The notes: generated from the letters alone by a model not told the origin. 40,579 nucleotides of DNA from Virgibacillus senegalensis (GCF_000821245.2 NZ_LN611425.1:1499706-1540284), one strand, 5' to 3'. Shown: positions 1 to 10,057, numbered from the stretch's first letter. Numbers and translations are program-made.

Positions 1-93
1 CGCCTATTTGAATACAAATACCTTAAGGCAAATACCCAGAACGCTGGAAGAAAAGCCAGTTGAACCATTTCATCAAAAAGTGGAGGGAGAACG

Positions 94-807
94 ATGGAAA
101 CAGATAAACTTACCTTTGAAACGTGGCAGGATCCCGAACAGCAAAAACTCAATCATCAGTTGAAAGATTTTATGGATGTCCTCAAATGGGCTTATCAAAC
201 CTATCAGGATCGTATCCTTTATGCCTGCAGCTTTGGCGCGGAGGGTGTTGTCCTGACTGACTTGATTTCAAAAGTAAATCCGGAAGCAAAAATAGTCTTC
301 CTTGATACAGACTTGCATTTTTCCGAAACCTATTCCCTCATTGAAAAAGTTAAACAAAGATATCCAAAGCTCCAAATCATCATGGCAAAGCCTGCAAAGT
401 CACTTGAACAGCAAGCTGCCGACCATGGCGAAAAATTGTGGGAACGAAATCCAAATCTATGCTGTCACATCCGCAAAATTGAACCATTACAACACCAACT
501 TTCCGAAGTGGACGCCTGGATTTCCGGATTGAGACGGGAACAATCAGCATCCAGGGAAAAAGCAAAGTATATTAACAAGGACGAAAAATTCGGCAAGGTA
601 AAAATCTGTCCTTTGATTCATTGGACGTGGGAGGATGTTTGGAACTATATCAAGCTTAACGGGTTACCGTACAATGAGCTCCACGACCAGAACTATCCGA
701 GTATCGGCTGTGCGAAATGCACCATTCCGGCAACATCCAACGAAGATTCACGGTCAGGAAGATGGGCCAATTTTTCCAAAAAAGAGTGTGGGCTTCATCA
801 AGTTTGA
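94..807 (+). CDS. cysH: Phosphoadenylyl/adenylyl-sulfate reductase CysH
   Basis: A 237-residue cytoplasmic reductase that converts activated sulfate (APS or PAPS) to sulfite using thioredoxin. The PP-loop nucleotide-binding region lies in the N-terminal part (CSFGAEG at residues 45-51). Paired cysteines C123-C124 and C206-x2-C209 are the [4Fe-4S] ligands typical of the bacterial APS-type enzyme, and the catalytic cysteine sits in the C-terminal ECGLH motif (C232). With the cluster ligands present, use of APS as well as PAPS is likely, as known for Bacillus CysH. The ATG at 94 follows the ribosome binding site GGAGGGAG. It is the first gene of a four-gene sulfate operon. The leader (1-93) is cut by the window edge, so any S-box or CymR control upstream cannot be judged. 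Confidence 0.95.
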   Translation: METDKLTFETWQDPEQQKLNHQLKDFMDVLKWAYQTYQDRILYACSFGAEGVVLTDLISKVNPEAKIVFLDTDLHFSETYSLIEKVKQRYPKLQIIMAKPAKSLEQQAADHGEKLWERNPNLCCHIRKIEPLQHQLSEVDAWISGLRREQSASREKAKYINKDEKFGKVKICPLIHWTWEDVWNYIKLNGLPYNELHDQNYPSIGCAKCTIPATSNEDSRSGRWANFSKKECGLHQV

Positions 808-823
808 CTTGATGCTGATATAA

Positions 824-1924
824 ATGATGATGATACTTGCATTTATAATTGCCGGTTTCTTTGCCATGAATATTGGAGCCAGCGGAGCGGCAGCTGCCAT
901 GGGGATTGCTTATGGATCAGGTGCAATCAAAACCCGCAAATTGGCACTGTTTCTTTGTGCGGCCGGAGTATGTCTGGGGGCCGTTCTCGGAGGCAGTGAA
1001 GTAGTCAAAACGCTTGGAAGCGAAATCGTACCGGAAGACATCGTATCGGTTCCCATTGCATTAATTATTCTCAGTTCTGCCTCCGTAGCATTATTCATCG
1101 CCAATCTGAGTGGAATTCCATTATCTACGAGTGAAGTAACCGTGGGAGCAATTGTCGGTGTCGGAATCGCCTTTCAGGTACTTTATCTCAAAACGCTGTT
1201 TATCATCGTAATTTGCTGGCTTCTTGTTCCCTTTTTCGCTTTTTTGCTTGCTTTTGCAGCAAACAAAGTGATCCGCAAAGTCGAGAAAGGGCATCGTAAC
1301 CTTTACCATGGACGTTTGAAAAAATTCCTTACCGTCATGGTGATTGTAATGGGGAGTTTAGAGGCATTCTCGGCTGGAATGAACAATGTCGCCAACTCCG
1401 TTGGACCGCTAGTGGCTGCAGGGAGGCTGTCAATCAGCCAGGGTACTATTCTGGGCGGCCTTTTCATAGCAGCCGGCGCATTTTTCCTGGGCGGGAAAGT
1501 AATTGAAACTAACGGGAAAAAAATTACCGATTTAAGCTTACTGCAAGGGAGTGCCATCTCCGGAATTGGTGCTGCACTGGTGATGGCAGCCTCGCTGTTG
1601 GGCATCCCTGTTCCGCATACACAAGTGACTACATGCAGTATATTAGGAGCCGGCGCTGCAGACCAAGGGAGCCAGTTGTGGAAAAGAGCGATCTTTGCCA
1701 GGCTGATCAAAACCTGGTTATTATCTCCGTTATTTTCCTTAGTCATCTCCTATAATCTCGTCAAATTAATGAGCAGCGATTTTGACCTGTCGGGAATCCT
1801 GATGATGCTCGCCTTTATCGTGCTTATCGGACTTCTGTCCTTATGGAAACCGTCCGAAGCCCCTATACCGCGCTATGACAAATCAGTAGTACTAACCAAT
1901 CAGGAGGTAATAAAAAATGATTGA
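824..1924 (+). CDS. cysP: Sulfate permease CysP (PiT family)
   Basis: A 366-residue polytopic membrane protein of the inorganic phosphate transporter (PiT) family. It has the duplicated PiT signature: an N-terminal half with [19 protein letters not shown] and a second half with [12 protein letters not shown]. In Bacillus, a PiT protein inside the cysH operon is the sulfate permease CysP, and the position between cysH and sat supports sulfate rather than phosphate as substrate. The gene starts 16 bp after cysH. No strong Shine-Dalgarno sequence is visible before the run of three ATG codons at 824-832, so translation may be coupled to cysH. Its 3' end overlaps sat by 8 bp. Confidence 0.9.
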   Translation: MMMILAFIIAGFFAMNIGASGAAAAMGIAYGSGAIKTRKLALFLCAAGVCLGAVLGGSEVVKTLGSEIVPEDIVSVPIALIILSSASVALFIANLSGIPLSTSEVTVGAIVGVGIAFQVLYLKTLFIIVICWLLVPFFAFLLAFAANKVIRKVEKGHRNLYHGRLKKFLTVMVIVMGSLEAFSAGMNNVANSVGPLVAAGRLSISQGTILGGLFIAAGAFFLGGKVIETNGKKITDLSLLQGSAISGIGAALVMAASLLGIPVPHTQVTTCSILGAGAADQGSQLWKRAIFARLIKTWLLSPLFSLVISYNLVKLMSSDFDLSGILMMLAFIVLIGLLSLWKPSEAPIPRYDKSVVLTNQEVIKND

Positions 1925-3071
1925 ACCACATGGTGGTCGTCTCGTAGACCAGGTCGACACCAACTACAGTCCATCTGAAAATAATACGGAAGTCATGCTG
2001 GACAAAATGGCACTCAGTGATTTAGAGCTTATTGCCACCGGCGCTTACAGTCCTTTGTCCGGCTTTATGGGAGAAAAAGATTATCAGACAGTGGTTAAAA
2101 CCATGCGGCTTGATAATGGTACTCCTTGGAGTATACCAATCACTTTGCCGGTCGACTCTGAAACTGCAAGCAGGATCCGGATCCGGGATTCTGTCAATCT
2201 TGTATATGAAGGAATAGTCTATGGTGTCATGATTGTTGAAGATATTTTCACACCGGACAAAGAAGTAGAAGCGGCCAATGTGTACCAAACAACGGATATC
2301 GAGCATCCCGGTGTTAAAAAGCTATTTCAGCGACCAAATATTTATCTAGGCGGTCCGATAAAACTGATTAAAATTCCTCCTGAAAAAGCTTTTCCGGCTT
2401 ATCATCTTGAACCCATTCAAACGAGGGAAAAAATCACCGAACTCGGCTGGAAAACAGTTGTCGGTTTCCAAACCCGTAATCCAGTACATCGAGCTCATGA
2501 GTACATCCAAAAAACAGCCCTGGAGAACGTTGATGGTTTGTTGCTCCACCCTTTGGTAGGTGAAACTAAAGCCGGGGACATTCCTAGTGACTTGCGAATG
2601 GAATGCTACCAGATCTTGCTTGAAAATTACTATCCTTCGAACCGAGTCTTTCTGGCAGTGTTTCCAGCCGCTATGCGGTATGCGGGTCCACGGGAGGCCG
2701 TATTCCATGCCCTTGTACGAAAAAACTACGGATGCACTCACTTTATCGTAGGCCGCGACCATGCAGGAGTCGGGGATTATTATGGGACGTATGATGCACA
2801 AAAAATATTTCAACAATTTTCGAAAGAGGAACTCGGCATCACCATACTTTGCTTTGAAAATAGCTTTTACTGTCGAAAATGTGAAGGGATGGGAACCAGT
2901 AAGACTTGTCCCCATGGAAGCGAGCATCACATCGCTTTATCCGGAACCAAAGTACGCCAAATGCTTCGGGAAGGTAAAATGCCTCCAAAGCAATTCAGCA
3001 GACCGGAAGTTGCCGGGAAATTAATAGAAGGAATGAAAGAAACAGTAATTGAAATGGGGAGGCACTCATGA
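1917..3071 (+). CDS. sat: Sulfate adenylyltransferase (ATP sulfurylase)
   Basis: A 384-residue cytoplasmic enzyme that makes APS and pyrophosphate from sulfate and ATP. It carries the ATP sulfurylase motifs: [11 protein letters not shown] (HxxH nucleotidyltransferase motif), [12 protein letters not shown], and a cysteine/histidine metal site (CRKCEG followed by CPHG) near residues 325-340. Length fits the Bacillus single-domain form, without a fused APS kinase. The ATG at 1917 has an excellent site, AGGAGG, inside the end of cysP, so the two genes are translationally coupled. The end overlaps cysC by 4 bp (ATGA). Confidence 0.95.
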   Translation: MIEPHGGRLVDQVDTNYSPSENNTEVMLDKMALSDLELIATGAYSPLSGFMGEKDYQTVVKTMRLDNGTPWSIPITLPVDSETASRIRIRDSVNLVYEGIVYGVMIVEDIFTPDKEVEAANVYQTTDIEHPGVKKLFQRPNIYLGGPIKLIKIPPEKAFPAYHLEPIQTREKITELGWKTVVGFQTRNPVHRAHEYIQKTALENVDGLLLHPLVGETKAGDIPSDLRMECYQILLENYYPSNRVFLAVFPAAMRYAGPREAVFHALVRKNYGCTHFIVGRDHAGVGDYYGTYDAQKIFQQFSKEELGITILCFENSFYCRKCEGMGTSKTCPHGSEHHIALSGTKVRQMLREGKMPPKQFSRPEVAGKLIEGMKETVIEMGRHS

Positions 3072-3673
3072 CACAGAATCATATTATTTGGCATCCTGCC
3101 ATTGTTACAAAAACCGACCGCCAACTGTTGAATCAACACAAAAGCTGTGCGCTTTGGTTTACCGGGTACTCAGGTTCAGGAAAGTCTACCTTGGCAAACG
3201 AATTGGATTGCCAACTTCACAAACTTGGGATCAGGAGTTTCGTACTGGATGGTGATAACATCCGTCATGGCTTGAACAAAGAACTCGGTTTCAGCCAGGA
3301 AGACAGGGTGGAAAATATCCGCAGAGTCGGAGAAGTAGCTAAATTATTTGTTGACAGCGGCCAGATTGTCATGACCGCATTTATTTCCCCCTATCGTAAA
3401 GACCGGGATCAAGTAAGAAGTATCTTTGCGGCAGGGGAATTCCATGAAATATTTATTGATTGTCCTTTCGATGTTTGTGAGGATCGGGATCCAAAGGGAC
3501 TATATCAAAAAGCAAGGCAAGGTATCATCCGCGACTTTACCGGCATCGATTCCCCTTACGAACCACCAATCAATCCAGAATTGACCATCAATACCGAACA
3601 CTATACAGTCAAACAGGCAGCAGAAACCATCATTAAGTATTTAGAAAACGAACAGATTATTCCCAAAAACTAG
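3068..3673 (+). CDS. cysC: Adenylyl-sulfate kinase CysC
   Basis: A 201-residue APS kinase that phosphorylates APS to PAPS. The P-loop GYSGSGKST lies near residues 34-42, followed by the [10 protein letters not shown] substrate-binding segment and the [10 protein letters not shown] motif, all typical of CysC. The ATG overlaps the sat stop codon and is preceded by GGGGAGG. It is the last gene of this operon here: the siroheme genes that follow cysC in B. subtilis (ylnD-ylnE-ylnF) are absent, and a strong terminator lies about 75 bp downstream. Confidence 0.94.
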   Translation: MTQNHIIWHPAIVTKTDRQLLNQHKSCALWFTGYSGSGKSTLANELDCQLHKLGIRSFVLDGDNIRHGLNKELGFSQEDRVENIRRVGEVAKLFVDSGQIVMTAFISPYRKDRDQVRSIFAAGEFHEIFIDCPFDVCEDRDPKGLYQKARQGIIRDFTGIDSPYEPPINPELTINTEHYTVKQAAETIIKYLENEQIIPKN

Positions 3674-3676
3674 CAT

Positions 3677-3690
3677 CGGGGACTGACCCC
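3677..3690. repeat. Short palindromic repeat CGGGGACTGACCCC, copy 1
   Basis: Fourteen bases starting 3 bp after the cysC stop codon. GGGG and CCCC arms flank ACTGA. An identical 14-mer lies at 31222-31235, also just beyond the 3' end of a gene. This resembles the small dispersed palindromes seen in Bacillaceae genomes. The link to a REP-type repeat family is inference. Confidence 0.6.
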
Positions 3691-3744
3691 CACCACACTA
3701 ATAAGGTAAAGGATTGACTTTCCGGATACCTGTATGTTCCTCGC

Positions 3745-3778
3745 AAAAAAACCTGCTGATTTTTATCAGCAGGTTTTT
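3745..3778 (+). terminator. Rho-independent terminator of the cys operon
   Basis: A perfect 11-bp stem (AACCTGCTGAT / ATCAGCAGGTT) with a TTTT loop, preceded by an A-run and followed by a T-run. It is symmetric enough to work in both directions. Confidence 0.9.
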
Positions 3779-3867
3779 ACGTCTGGATTCCATTTATGGT
3801 TTTATCCTTGTTCTCTCTTTAAATTTGCATAAATCCGAAAGCAGTAAAAAAGCTATAAGAAACATAC

Positions 3868-3897
3868 GGTTACCTGGCTTATTTCAGCCAGGTAACC
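3868..3897. other. Perfect 12-bp inverted repeat in the cysC-ger gap
   Basis: Arms GGTTACCTGGCT and AGCCAGGTAACC with a 6-base loop, lying in the 485-bp gap between cysC and the germination operon. There is no clear T-run on the plus side and only a weak one on the minus side. It may be a weak terminator or a protein-binding dyad. The rest of the gap (3900-4090) shows no gene. Confidence 0.6.
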
Positions 3898-4097
3898 GGT
3901 AAAACGCCAACATTCCTATTTCTTCTTCCATTCCCTCATTATAGCATGCATTCATGAAAAATACTGTTATTTTTCCACAGTATTCGACAAAAACATTTCC
4001 AACTCCTCTTTGAACTGCTCTCCAAATACAAATCACGCGAAAAGGAACCGCTCCTTTCATGTCTCATTTAGGAACGAATTTCTTAGCTAAAGATGTA

Positions 4098-4128
4098 TGA
4101 ATTCCTCCCTGTGACACACAATAAACTA
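4098..4128 (+). promoter_or_regulatory. Candidate sigma-G promoter of the ger operon
   Basis: TGAATT, an 18-base spacer and TAAACTA resemble the forespore sigma-G consensus (TGAATA / CATACTA) with three mismatches in total. It lies 30 bp before the start codon of the germination operon. The family expectation of sigma-G control of gerA-type operons supports it, but the match is imperfect. Confidence 0.4.
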
Positions 4129-4158
4129 CACAATCTGGAAGAGGAAGGCCAATAATAC

Positions 4159-5693
4159 ATGTGGAGAAAAAGAAAAGGCAAAAAGATTACGGGCAATAAT
4201 TATACAAGCCGTTTTACTACTGAAGAAAACGCTATTTCCGCAAAAATCAAAGACAATTTTGACATGTTATTAACCCATTACTTAAAAAATAACGATGATT
4301 TACAAGCATTTTCGGTTGGCGGGGAATTTGGCGTTGCTTACATAGATACATTGGTTGATGATAAAAAAGTGAAGCAGCTTCTTGTCCATCTCAGAAGAGC
4401 AGCAGAAACAGACGAAGCTATCCAATTGGAGCGGTTGCCATACAGTTATAAAAAAGAAACCAGTTTGAAAAACGTTGTCCAAGCGCTTACCATGGGGAAT
4501 TTTGTGTTTTTTGTTCCCCATAAAAAAGAAGCTTATGTTATCAATATTGTGGACATTAAGGAACGGGCAATTGAAGAGCCAGCTGCAGAAGCGACAATAA
4601 AAGGACCGCGGGAAGGTTTACGGAAAACTACCAAACCAACATTTCTTTAATACGGAAGCGTATTTTCAACCATCGCTTGCGAGTAGAAAAGAAAAAAGCT
4701 GGCACGATTTCCAACACAGATGTTGTTTTAATGTATCTGGATGGCGTGGCAAGTGAGGAAATTGTCAGCGAGATTAAAAAACGGTTAAGCAAAATAGAAG
4801 TCGATGCTGTCCAGTCAAGCAATCAAATACAGGCCTTTATCAGAGACCATTCTTATGCGATCGTTCCACTGATTGGAAGCAGTGAACGACCTGATCGAAT
4901 TGCTGCTAATATTTTGGAAGGAAAAGTAGCAATCATTGTCGACGGCAATCCCTTCGTTCTATATGGGCCAATCAGCATGTTATCCCTGCTTCAAGCTCCG
5001 GATGATTACTATGATTCCATGTATATCGCAACTTTACTTCGGTTGGTCCGGTTTATCGCTTTGTTTGCGTCTTTTTTGCTGCCCAGTCTATACATTGCAC
5101 TGACTACCTTTCATCAAGAGATGATTCCTACCGCATTAGCACTAAGTATTGCAGCTGGCAGAGAAACTGTCCCTTTTCCAGCGTTAATTGAAACGCTGTT
5201 TATGGAAATCACTTTTGAGTTTTTACGGGAAGCGGGGCTGCGTTTGCCGAAAGCGATAGGAAATACTATAAGTATTGTCGGGGCCCTTGTAATAGGTGAT
5301 GCTGCAGTACGAGCTGGTTTTGTCAGTCCTTTGGTAATTATCATCGTATCAATAACAGCTATTTCTTCCTTTATCATACCAAACTACAGTCTGGGCGTTT
5401 CTTTTCGAATTATCCGGTTCGCCTTTATTTTTCTATCAGCGACATTCGGTTTTTTCGGCATCGTCTGGGGCATGCTCGTGCTCTATTTATATTTGTCGAG
5501 CCTCAGATCCTTTGGCTATCCCTACTTAGCCCCGCACGCCCCATTATTTCCGCAAGGACTTAAAGATACTATTTTTCGTTTTCCGTTATTTCAGCAGGCA
5601 AAGTATCCAAAGTTTACTGTTGATCAACCTTCACTCAAACGATTTCCGGGCAAGTTAAATCCCGGCAAAAAATACCGACAAGAGGAAGATTAA
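4159..5693 (+). pseudogene. GerA-family spore germination protein A subunit, frameshifted
   Basis: The A subunit of a GerA-type germinant receptor, an inner-membrane spore protein with a large N-terminal domain and about five membrane segments. It is split. Residues 1-163 read from 4159 to a stop at 4648-4650, and the rest reads in another frame to 5693. The conserved EEP..E..IKGPREG segment ends the first frame. Its expected continuation, ENYQTNISLIRKRI, is found in the other frame just after the TTT at 4617-4619. Adding one T there (GGTTTTACGGAA) restores a continuous protein of about 511 residues, the normal family length. The lesion is therefore a single-base deletion in a T-run, either a real mutation or a sequencing error. 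The C-terminal half is otherwise intact, as are the B and C genes. Confidence 0.85.
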
Positions 5694-5695
5694 TA

Positions 5696-6796
5696 TTGCG
5701 AATCACCCATGGCCAAATGACTTCTCTCATCATGCTTACATTGCTCGTTCAGATTTTTGTTTACTCGCCATCGGTAATGGCTGAACACATCGGAAATCAT
5801 GTATGGCTACCTTTGCTATTGGCCACCCTCTCTGCGGCTTTATTGGCGAAAATGATGTTGGTGATAGCCGAACGATTTCCTAATAAAAATTTCTCGACAG
5901 TATTACAATCTTTGTTTGGAACATTCATTGGAAAAACGATAGCTGGCTGTTACTTCGCTTACTATTTTGTATTGTTCATTATCCACTCTCAAATGATTGT
6001 TACTACATTCAAGGTATTATTTCTCCCGGCCACCCCAATGATTTCAATTCTTCTGTTGGTCTTATTGCTTTGCCTGTATTGCTCCCTGCTTGGAATCGAA
6101 GTGTTGGCTCGGGCAAGCAACATGGTTTTAATCCTGATGACCGTTACCTTGATTGGTTTGATATTGTCTGTGCTTCCAGAAGTACACTACCCTTACTATC
6201 AGCCGATACTTCCCCGGGATACTGGAGGCTTGATGTACAGTACGATTGTGGCTTTTAGCAGCTACGGACAAGTAGTCTTAATCGCTACATTGTTTCCCTT
6301 CGTCAATTACAAAAATGAAAAGCGCAAGCACGGAAAGATACTAGCGGGAATTGTATTTTCCTGCTTGCTGACAAGCCTTCTGATAATAGAAGAAATCGGA
6401 GTTTTTTCTCCGTTTGAACTTCAGCGTCTTCAGTATCCTACTGTAGAGTTAATTACGTTGATACAAATCGGCGAGTTTATGGAACGAATGGAAATTTTTC
6501 TGGTTACGATATGGGCAGGGGCTATCCTGTTAGTCAGTGGTATTTATTTTTCGGTATCCATAAAGACATTGAAACACACCCTAAACCGGGATATACCTGC
6601 CAAAGTCCTGGATTTCATTTTTATCATCATCGGATTCTTCGTTATTGTCACTATTATGCCGGATACCACCAGTCTCTTCCGCTTCTTCTTCAAACAGTGG
6701 GTGTACGTGGCTTTGGTCTTTCAAGCCATTGTGCCAATGATTTTGGGTGTGATGTTTTTTATCCGGACAAAGGTGATGAACCATGCTGCAAATTAA
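5696..6796 (+). CDS. GerB-family spore germination protein (B subunit)
   Basis: A 366-residue integral membrane protein with about ten hydrophobic segments, of the endospore germination permease family (related to APC-type amino-acid transporters). It is the B subunit of the germinant receptor and probably holds the germinant-binding pocket. It starts with TTG at 5696, 2 bp after the A-subunit stop, with AGAGGAAG upstream. It begins MRITHGQMTSL, which fits the family, and overlaps the C-subunit gene by 14 bp. The receptor paralogue (GerA, GerB or GerK type) and the germinant cannot be told from sequence. Confidence 0.9.
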   Translation: MRITHGQMTSLIMLTLLVQIFVYSPSVMAEHIGNHVWLPLLLATLSAALLAKMMLVIAERFPNKNFSTVLQSLFGTFIGKTIAGCYFAYYFVLFIIHSQMIVTTFKVLFLPATPMISILLLVLLLCLYCSLLGIEVLARASNMVLILMTVTLIGLILSVLPEVHYPYYQPILPRDTGGLMYSTIVAFSSYGQVVLIATLFPFVNYKNEKRKHGKILAGIVFSCLLTSLLIIEEIGVFSPFELQRLQYPTVELITLIQIGEFMERMEIFLVTIWAGAILLVSGIYFSVSIKTLKHTLNRDIPAKVLDFIFIIIGFFVIVTIMPDTTSLFRFFFKQWVYVALVFQAIVPMILGVMFFIRTKVMNHAAN

Positions 6797-7943
6797 AAAG
6801 AAAAAAACCATACTCATTCTTTTTGGGATGTTATTTTTGACGGGTTGCTGGGACCGCAATGAAATATCCGATATCAATTTCATCATGGGCATGGCGTTGG
6901 ACATAACCAATGAAGAGAAGCTGCGCGTAACCTTTGAATGGGCACTTCCCGAACAGTTTTCAACAGAAGGGTCACAAAGCGCAGGGAATCAGGATAACAC
7001 GACTTTTTCCATTGAAGCTGACTCACTTGGAGAAGCGATGGCAAAGCTTACGGAAATTTCTCCACGGACTACCATCTATTCGCACATGGAATTGATAGTG
7101 ATAGGTGAAGGAATCGCCAGCCAGGGAATAGAAGATGTAGTCAACACGATTGATCGAGAATTTGAAATCAGAAGAACGGTAAATATCATAACAGCCAATG
7201 GAAAGGGAGAAGATTTGCTGCGTTCAAAGACACCGTTTGAGACAGTTCAAGCAAGCGGAGTCAAAAACATTCTCAACCTGGCCAACCGATCATCAACCTA
7301 TCGCCCTGTTAATTTAAATGAATTATTTGTTCATCAGTCAGATCCGGATGGATTGGCTTTTACACCTTTGGCCAATATGGTTATGAATTCCTCCCTGCAA
7401 AGAGCAGAAGCTTCAGGGCAAAATACATGGATCCAAGTAAACAGAATGGCATTTTATGATCGCTACAAATTGGAAACGGAACTAACCGCAGCGGAAGCAA
7501 AAGCTTGGATGTATTTAATGGGGAAGATAGAAAAACGAACCATTCAAGAAATCCACACAGAGGAGGGAAAGCTGATTAGCAACAGTATATCGCAATCAAG
7601 CAGTCCGAATATCAGCATGAGTGGAGATTCCCCTAATATTCATTACCGAATTAAAGAGGAAATTTCCATATTGGACAGCCCGGACGATATGAGTATACCG
7701 CAAATGGAAAAAGCTGTTGCCGATCATATTAAAAATTTAACCACAGAAACGATTCAAAAAATGCAGGAAGAAAATCATGATATATTTTTTCTGCGTCGGG
7801 CGATTCGAGAGCAATTCCCCAAGCAATGGAAGCACATAAAGAACGATTGGACGGAAATTTATCCAAAGATGAACATAGAGGTAGATGTGAAGGTAACGAT
7901 ACAGCATGAAAATGCTTTAAGAAAAGAAGTAATAAACCAATAG
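6783..7943 (+). CDS. GerC-family spore germination lipoprotein (C subunit)
   Basis: A 386-residue lipoprotein with a lysine-rich N-terminus, a hydrophobic stretch and the lipobox LTGC (C22). This is followed by the family hallmark CWDRNEI. It is the C subunit of the receptor, anchored to the outer face of the spore inner membrane. The start codon lies inside the end of the B gene, so the two are translationally coupled. It is the last gene of the operon and no clear terminator follows. The downstream decayed gene is on the opposite strand. Confidence 0.92.
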   Translation: MLQIKKKKTILILFGMLFLTGCWDRNEISDINFIMGMALDITNEEKLRVTFEWALPEQFSTEGSQSAGNQDNTTFSIEADSLGEAMAKLTEISPRTTIYSHMELIVIGEGIASQGIEDVVNTIDREFEIRRTVNIITANGKGEDLLRSKTPFETVQASGVKNILNLANRSSTYRPVNLNELFVHQSDPDGLAFTPLANMVMNSSLQRAEASGQNTWIQVNRMAFYDRYKLETELTAAEAKAWMYLMGKIEKRTIQEIHTEEGKLISNSISQSSSPNISMSGDSPNIHYRIKEEISILDSPDDMSIPQMEKAVADHIKNLTTETIQKMQEENHDIFFLRRAIREQFPKQWKHIKNDWTEIYPKMNIEVDVKVTIQHENALRKEVINQ

Positions 7944-7948
7944 GAAGC

Positions 7949-8501
7949 TTAGACAAAGCACTTATTAAGTAAAAAAAGTATCAATCTATCTAACGAACTG
8001 ACTTTGGCATATGGCTTTATCCCGGTATCGTTCTCAATCCCGTGTGAATTGAACCATATGCCCTTTATATTTGCATTTTGACAACCACCAATATCCTTTT
8101 CTATATCATCTCCGATGAATAAGGTGTGTGTCTTCCGGTTGCACATTAAGTATATTTAATGCTAATTCGAATAGACGTTTGTCCGGTTTACTAAATCCCA
8201 CTTCTTCAGAAATGATTATTTTATCAAAACAACTATTTAAATTAGTGTTGATAAATTTAGCTTGTTGTCTATAAGTTGGCAGCCTATATTCAGGTGGGAA
8301 TTCATTAAAAAAAGATTCCAAAACTTTTACTTTATCACCATTGCCATAGCTTCTATTATCATATTCTTTGAATTTATGCAGCATTTCTTTTTTCGCAGAA
8401 CCTTTAACATTTCCCCCTTAACACTTTTCTAATACAGCTAAAAACATATTATCTACTGCCTTATTCCTATTAAGCAAGGTATCATCCAAATCAAATATCA
8501 T
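7949..8501 (-). pseudogene. Decayed HAD-superfamily hydrolase (YjjG-like)
   Basis: Remains of a HAD phosphatase. Motif I, FDLDDTLL, starts at the ATG at 8501. An in-frame TAA follows after 26 codons (FLAVLEKC-stop), and the same frame then continues KKEMLHKFKEYDNRSYG and later GFSKPDKRLFELAL (motif III). The final motif IFIGDD-type segment (LFIGDDIEKDIGG) is in another frame, with a CACACAC dinucleotide tract at the shift near 8130-8140. The Thr/Ser-Asn-Gly region expected before QQAKFINTNL also appears deleted, so the total is shorter than the usual 220-230 residues. A nonsense mutation, a frameshift and a probable deletion make this a pseudogene. Its 3' end lies 5 bp from the end of gerC. 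Confidence 0.8.
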
Positions 8502-8694
8502 GGCTTTATATCCCCCCAAACAACCCACTCCTTTCTATTTTCATATGATCACTATCCGCCAGTTAAGCAAAGAAGTAATGTCCATAGTAGTGAACACTAG
8601 TCTAATCCGGATTCATTTTTATTATGCGGAACATTAAACAACCGTGTACAGAGCGGTGGCAATATAGCTAAAGTTTTCACTTCCTTCTCCTTTT

Positions 8695-8723
8695 TTGTTA
8701 GCCTGACCTATCCATACTATTAT
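8695..8723 (+). promoter_or_regulatory. Candidate sigma-A promoter for the permease gene
   Basis: TTGTTA, a 17-base spacer and TATTAT, about 140 bp before the permease start, in the otherwise gene-free stretch 8502-8866. No other clear structure is visible in that stretch. Confidence 0.4.
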
Positions 8724-8866
8724 GTTCTCCCCCCGCTCAATCCCAGCATCTTCGTTCCGTTTAAGCTAATCATGTCAGTGGAAATTAAATACGGAACAAG
8801 CTTCCCTTTCTTTGGTCCGATCCCGAATGATCTTAGATTTTCAAAAACAGTTTGGAGATGATTACC

Positions 8867-10051
8867 ATGTTACAACAAATCGGGCAATCGGCGATTACGT
8901 CCGTTGGCTTTTTCTGGAAAGCAGGATGGGCGTTTGTACTTGGATACTTAATAAGTTCGATGATTCAGGCATTTATTCCCCAAGGAAAACTGGCTGGATA
9001 CATCGGAAATGCTAATGCCAAATCAATCGGACTTGCAACACTATTTGGAGCGATAAGCTCTTCTTGCTCCTTCGCAGCCCTAGCTGCCGGGAAAAGCTTA
9101 TTTAAAAAAGGTGCACATTTTATCGCTACACTTGCCTTTTTATTTGCTTCTACAAACCTGGTAATTGAGTTAGGTATATTGATTTATATATTTTTAGGAT
9201 GGCAATTTGTTGTGGCAGAAATCTTTGGCGGTATGCTTTTGATCATAGTCGCTTCACTACTAGCTCGGTTTACCATGCCTGAAAAATGGGTAGAAACAGC
9301 TCGCAAGCGCGCAGAAGAGGAACACCAGGAAGACTTCGAATGGCGAAAGAAGATTCGGACAAAGGAAGGGTGGTACCAGGTTGGACATGAATTTGTCATG
9401 AATTGGAAAATGGTATGGAAAGACATTACGATCGGCTTTACGGTTGCCGGGATTATGGCTACTTTCGTTCCTGAATCTTTTTGGGAAAAGTTATTCCTGA
9501 CGGGATCAGAAGGCGGTTTTTGGGTAGTTCTGGAAAACGCTATAATTGCCCCGCTGGCTGCTGCATTGACGTTTATTGGCTCGATGGGAAACATTCCGAT
9601 ATCGACCATTTTGGCATCAAGTGGTGTAACCTTTGCCGGCATCATGGCTTTCATATACTCCGACTTAATTGTTCCACCAATTGTCATGGTCAATAAAAAG
9701 TACTATGGCTGGAAGTTGGCTCTTTATATCGCCGGTCTATTTTATGTATCGATTGTCATAACAGCATTACTTATTCACAGCGGTTTTTCCATGTTGGGAA
9801 TCTTACCGGAATCTGGACGACAAATCATGAATGCGAGTCCTTTTCAAATCGATTATACTTTTTGGTTTAATATCGTGTTTGCTTTTATTGCCCTGTTTGT
9901 CCTTTGGCTGTTCAGGCAATTCAAACAGTCCAATGCCTCCGCCGGAATGATGAGCATGGAAGGAGACTCGCGCTTTAAAACGATAGTTACCTGGGTTTGC
10001 ATCGCATTCTTAGCTTTAGGGACAATCCTCCACTTTGTCATGATGGTATAA
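8867..10051 (+). CDS. Permease of the YraQ/DUF318 (ArsP-related) family
   Basis: A membrane protein of 394 residues with about eight hydrophobic segments and the two-half layout of the predicted permease family DUF318. The first half has GAISSSCSFAALAAGKSLFKKG, and the second has SMGNIPISTILASSG with IMAFIYSDLIVPPIV. Relatives include ArsP, which exports trivalent organoarsenicals. The substrate here is unknown, and no ars regulator lies beside it. The ATG at 8867 is preferred because GGAG lies 9 bp upstream; TTG 8852 and ATG 8858 sit on or against that ribosome binding site. A stem-loop follows the stop codon. Confidence 0.8.
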   Translation: MLQQIGQSAITSVGFFWKAGWAFVLGYLISSMIQAFIPQGKLAGYIGNANAKSIGLATLFGAISSSCSFAALAAGKSLFKKGAHFIATLAFLFASTNLVIELGILIYIFLGWQFVVAEIFGGMLLIIVASLLARFTMPEKWVETARKRAEEEHQEDFEWRKKIRTKEGWYQVGHEFVMNWKMVWKDITIGFTVAGIMATFVPESFWEKLFLTGSEGGFWVVLENAIIAPLAAALTFIGSMGNIPISTILASSGVTFAGIMAFIYSDLIVPPIVMVNKKYYGWKLALYIAGLFYVSIVITALLIHSGFSMLGILPESGRQIMNASPFQIDYTFWFNIVFAFIALFVLWLFRQFKQSNASAGMMSMEGDSRFKTIVTWVCIAFLALGTILHFVMMV

Positions 10052-10057
10052 AACAGA

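Noticed and set aside
1-93. S-box (SAM) riboswitch or other leader before cysH
   Set aside because: Only 93 bases are visible, and I find no conserved S-box core; the leader is cut by the window edge.
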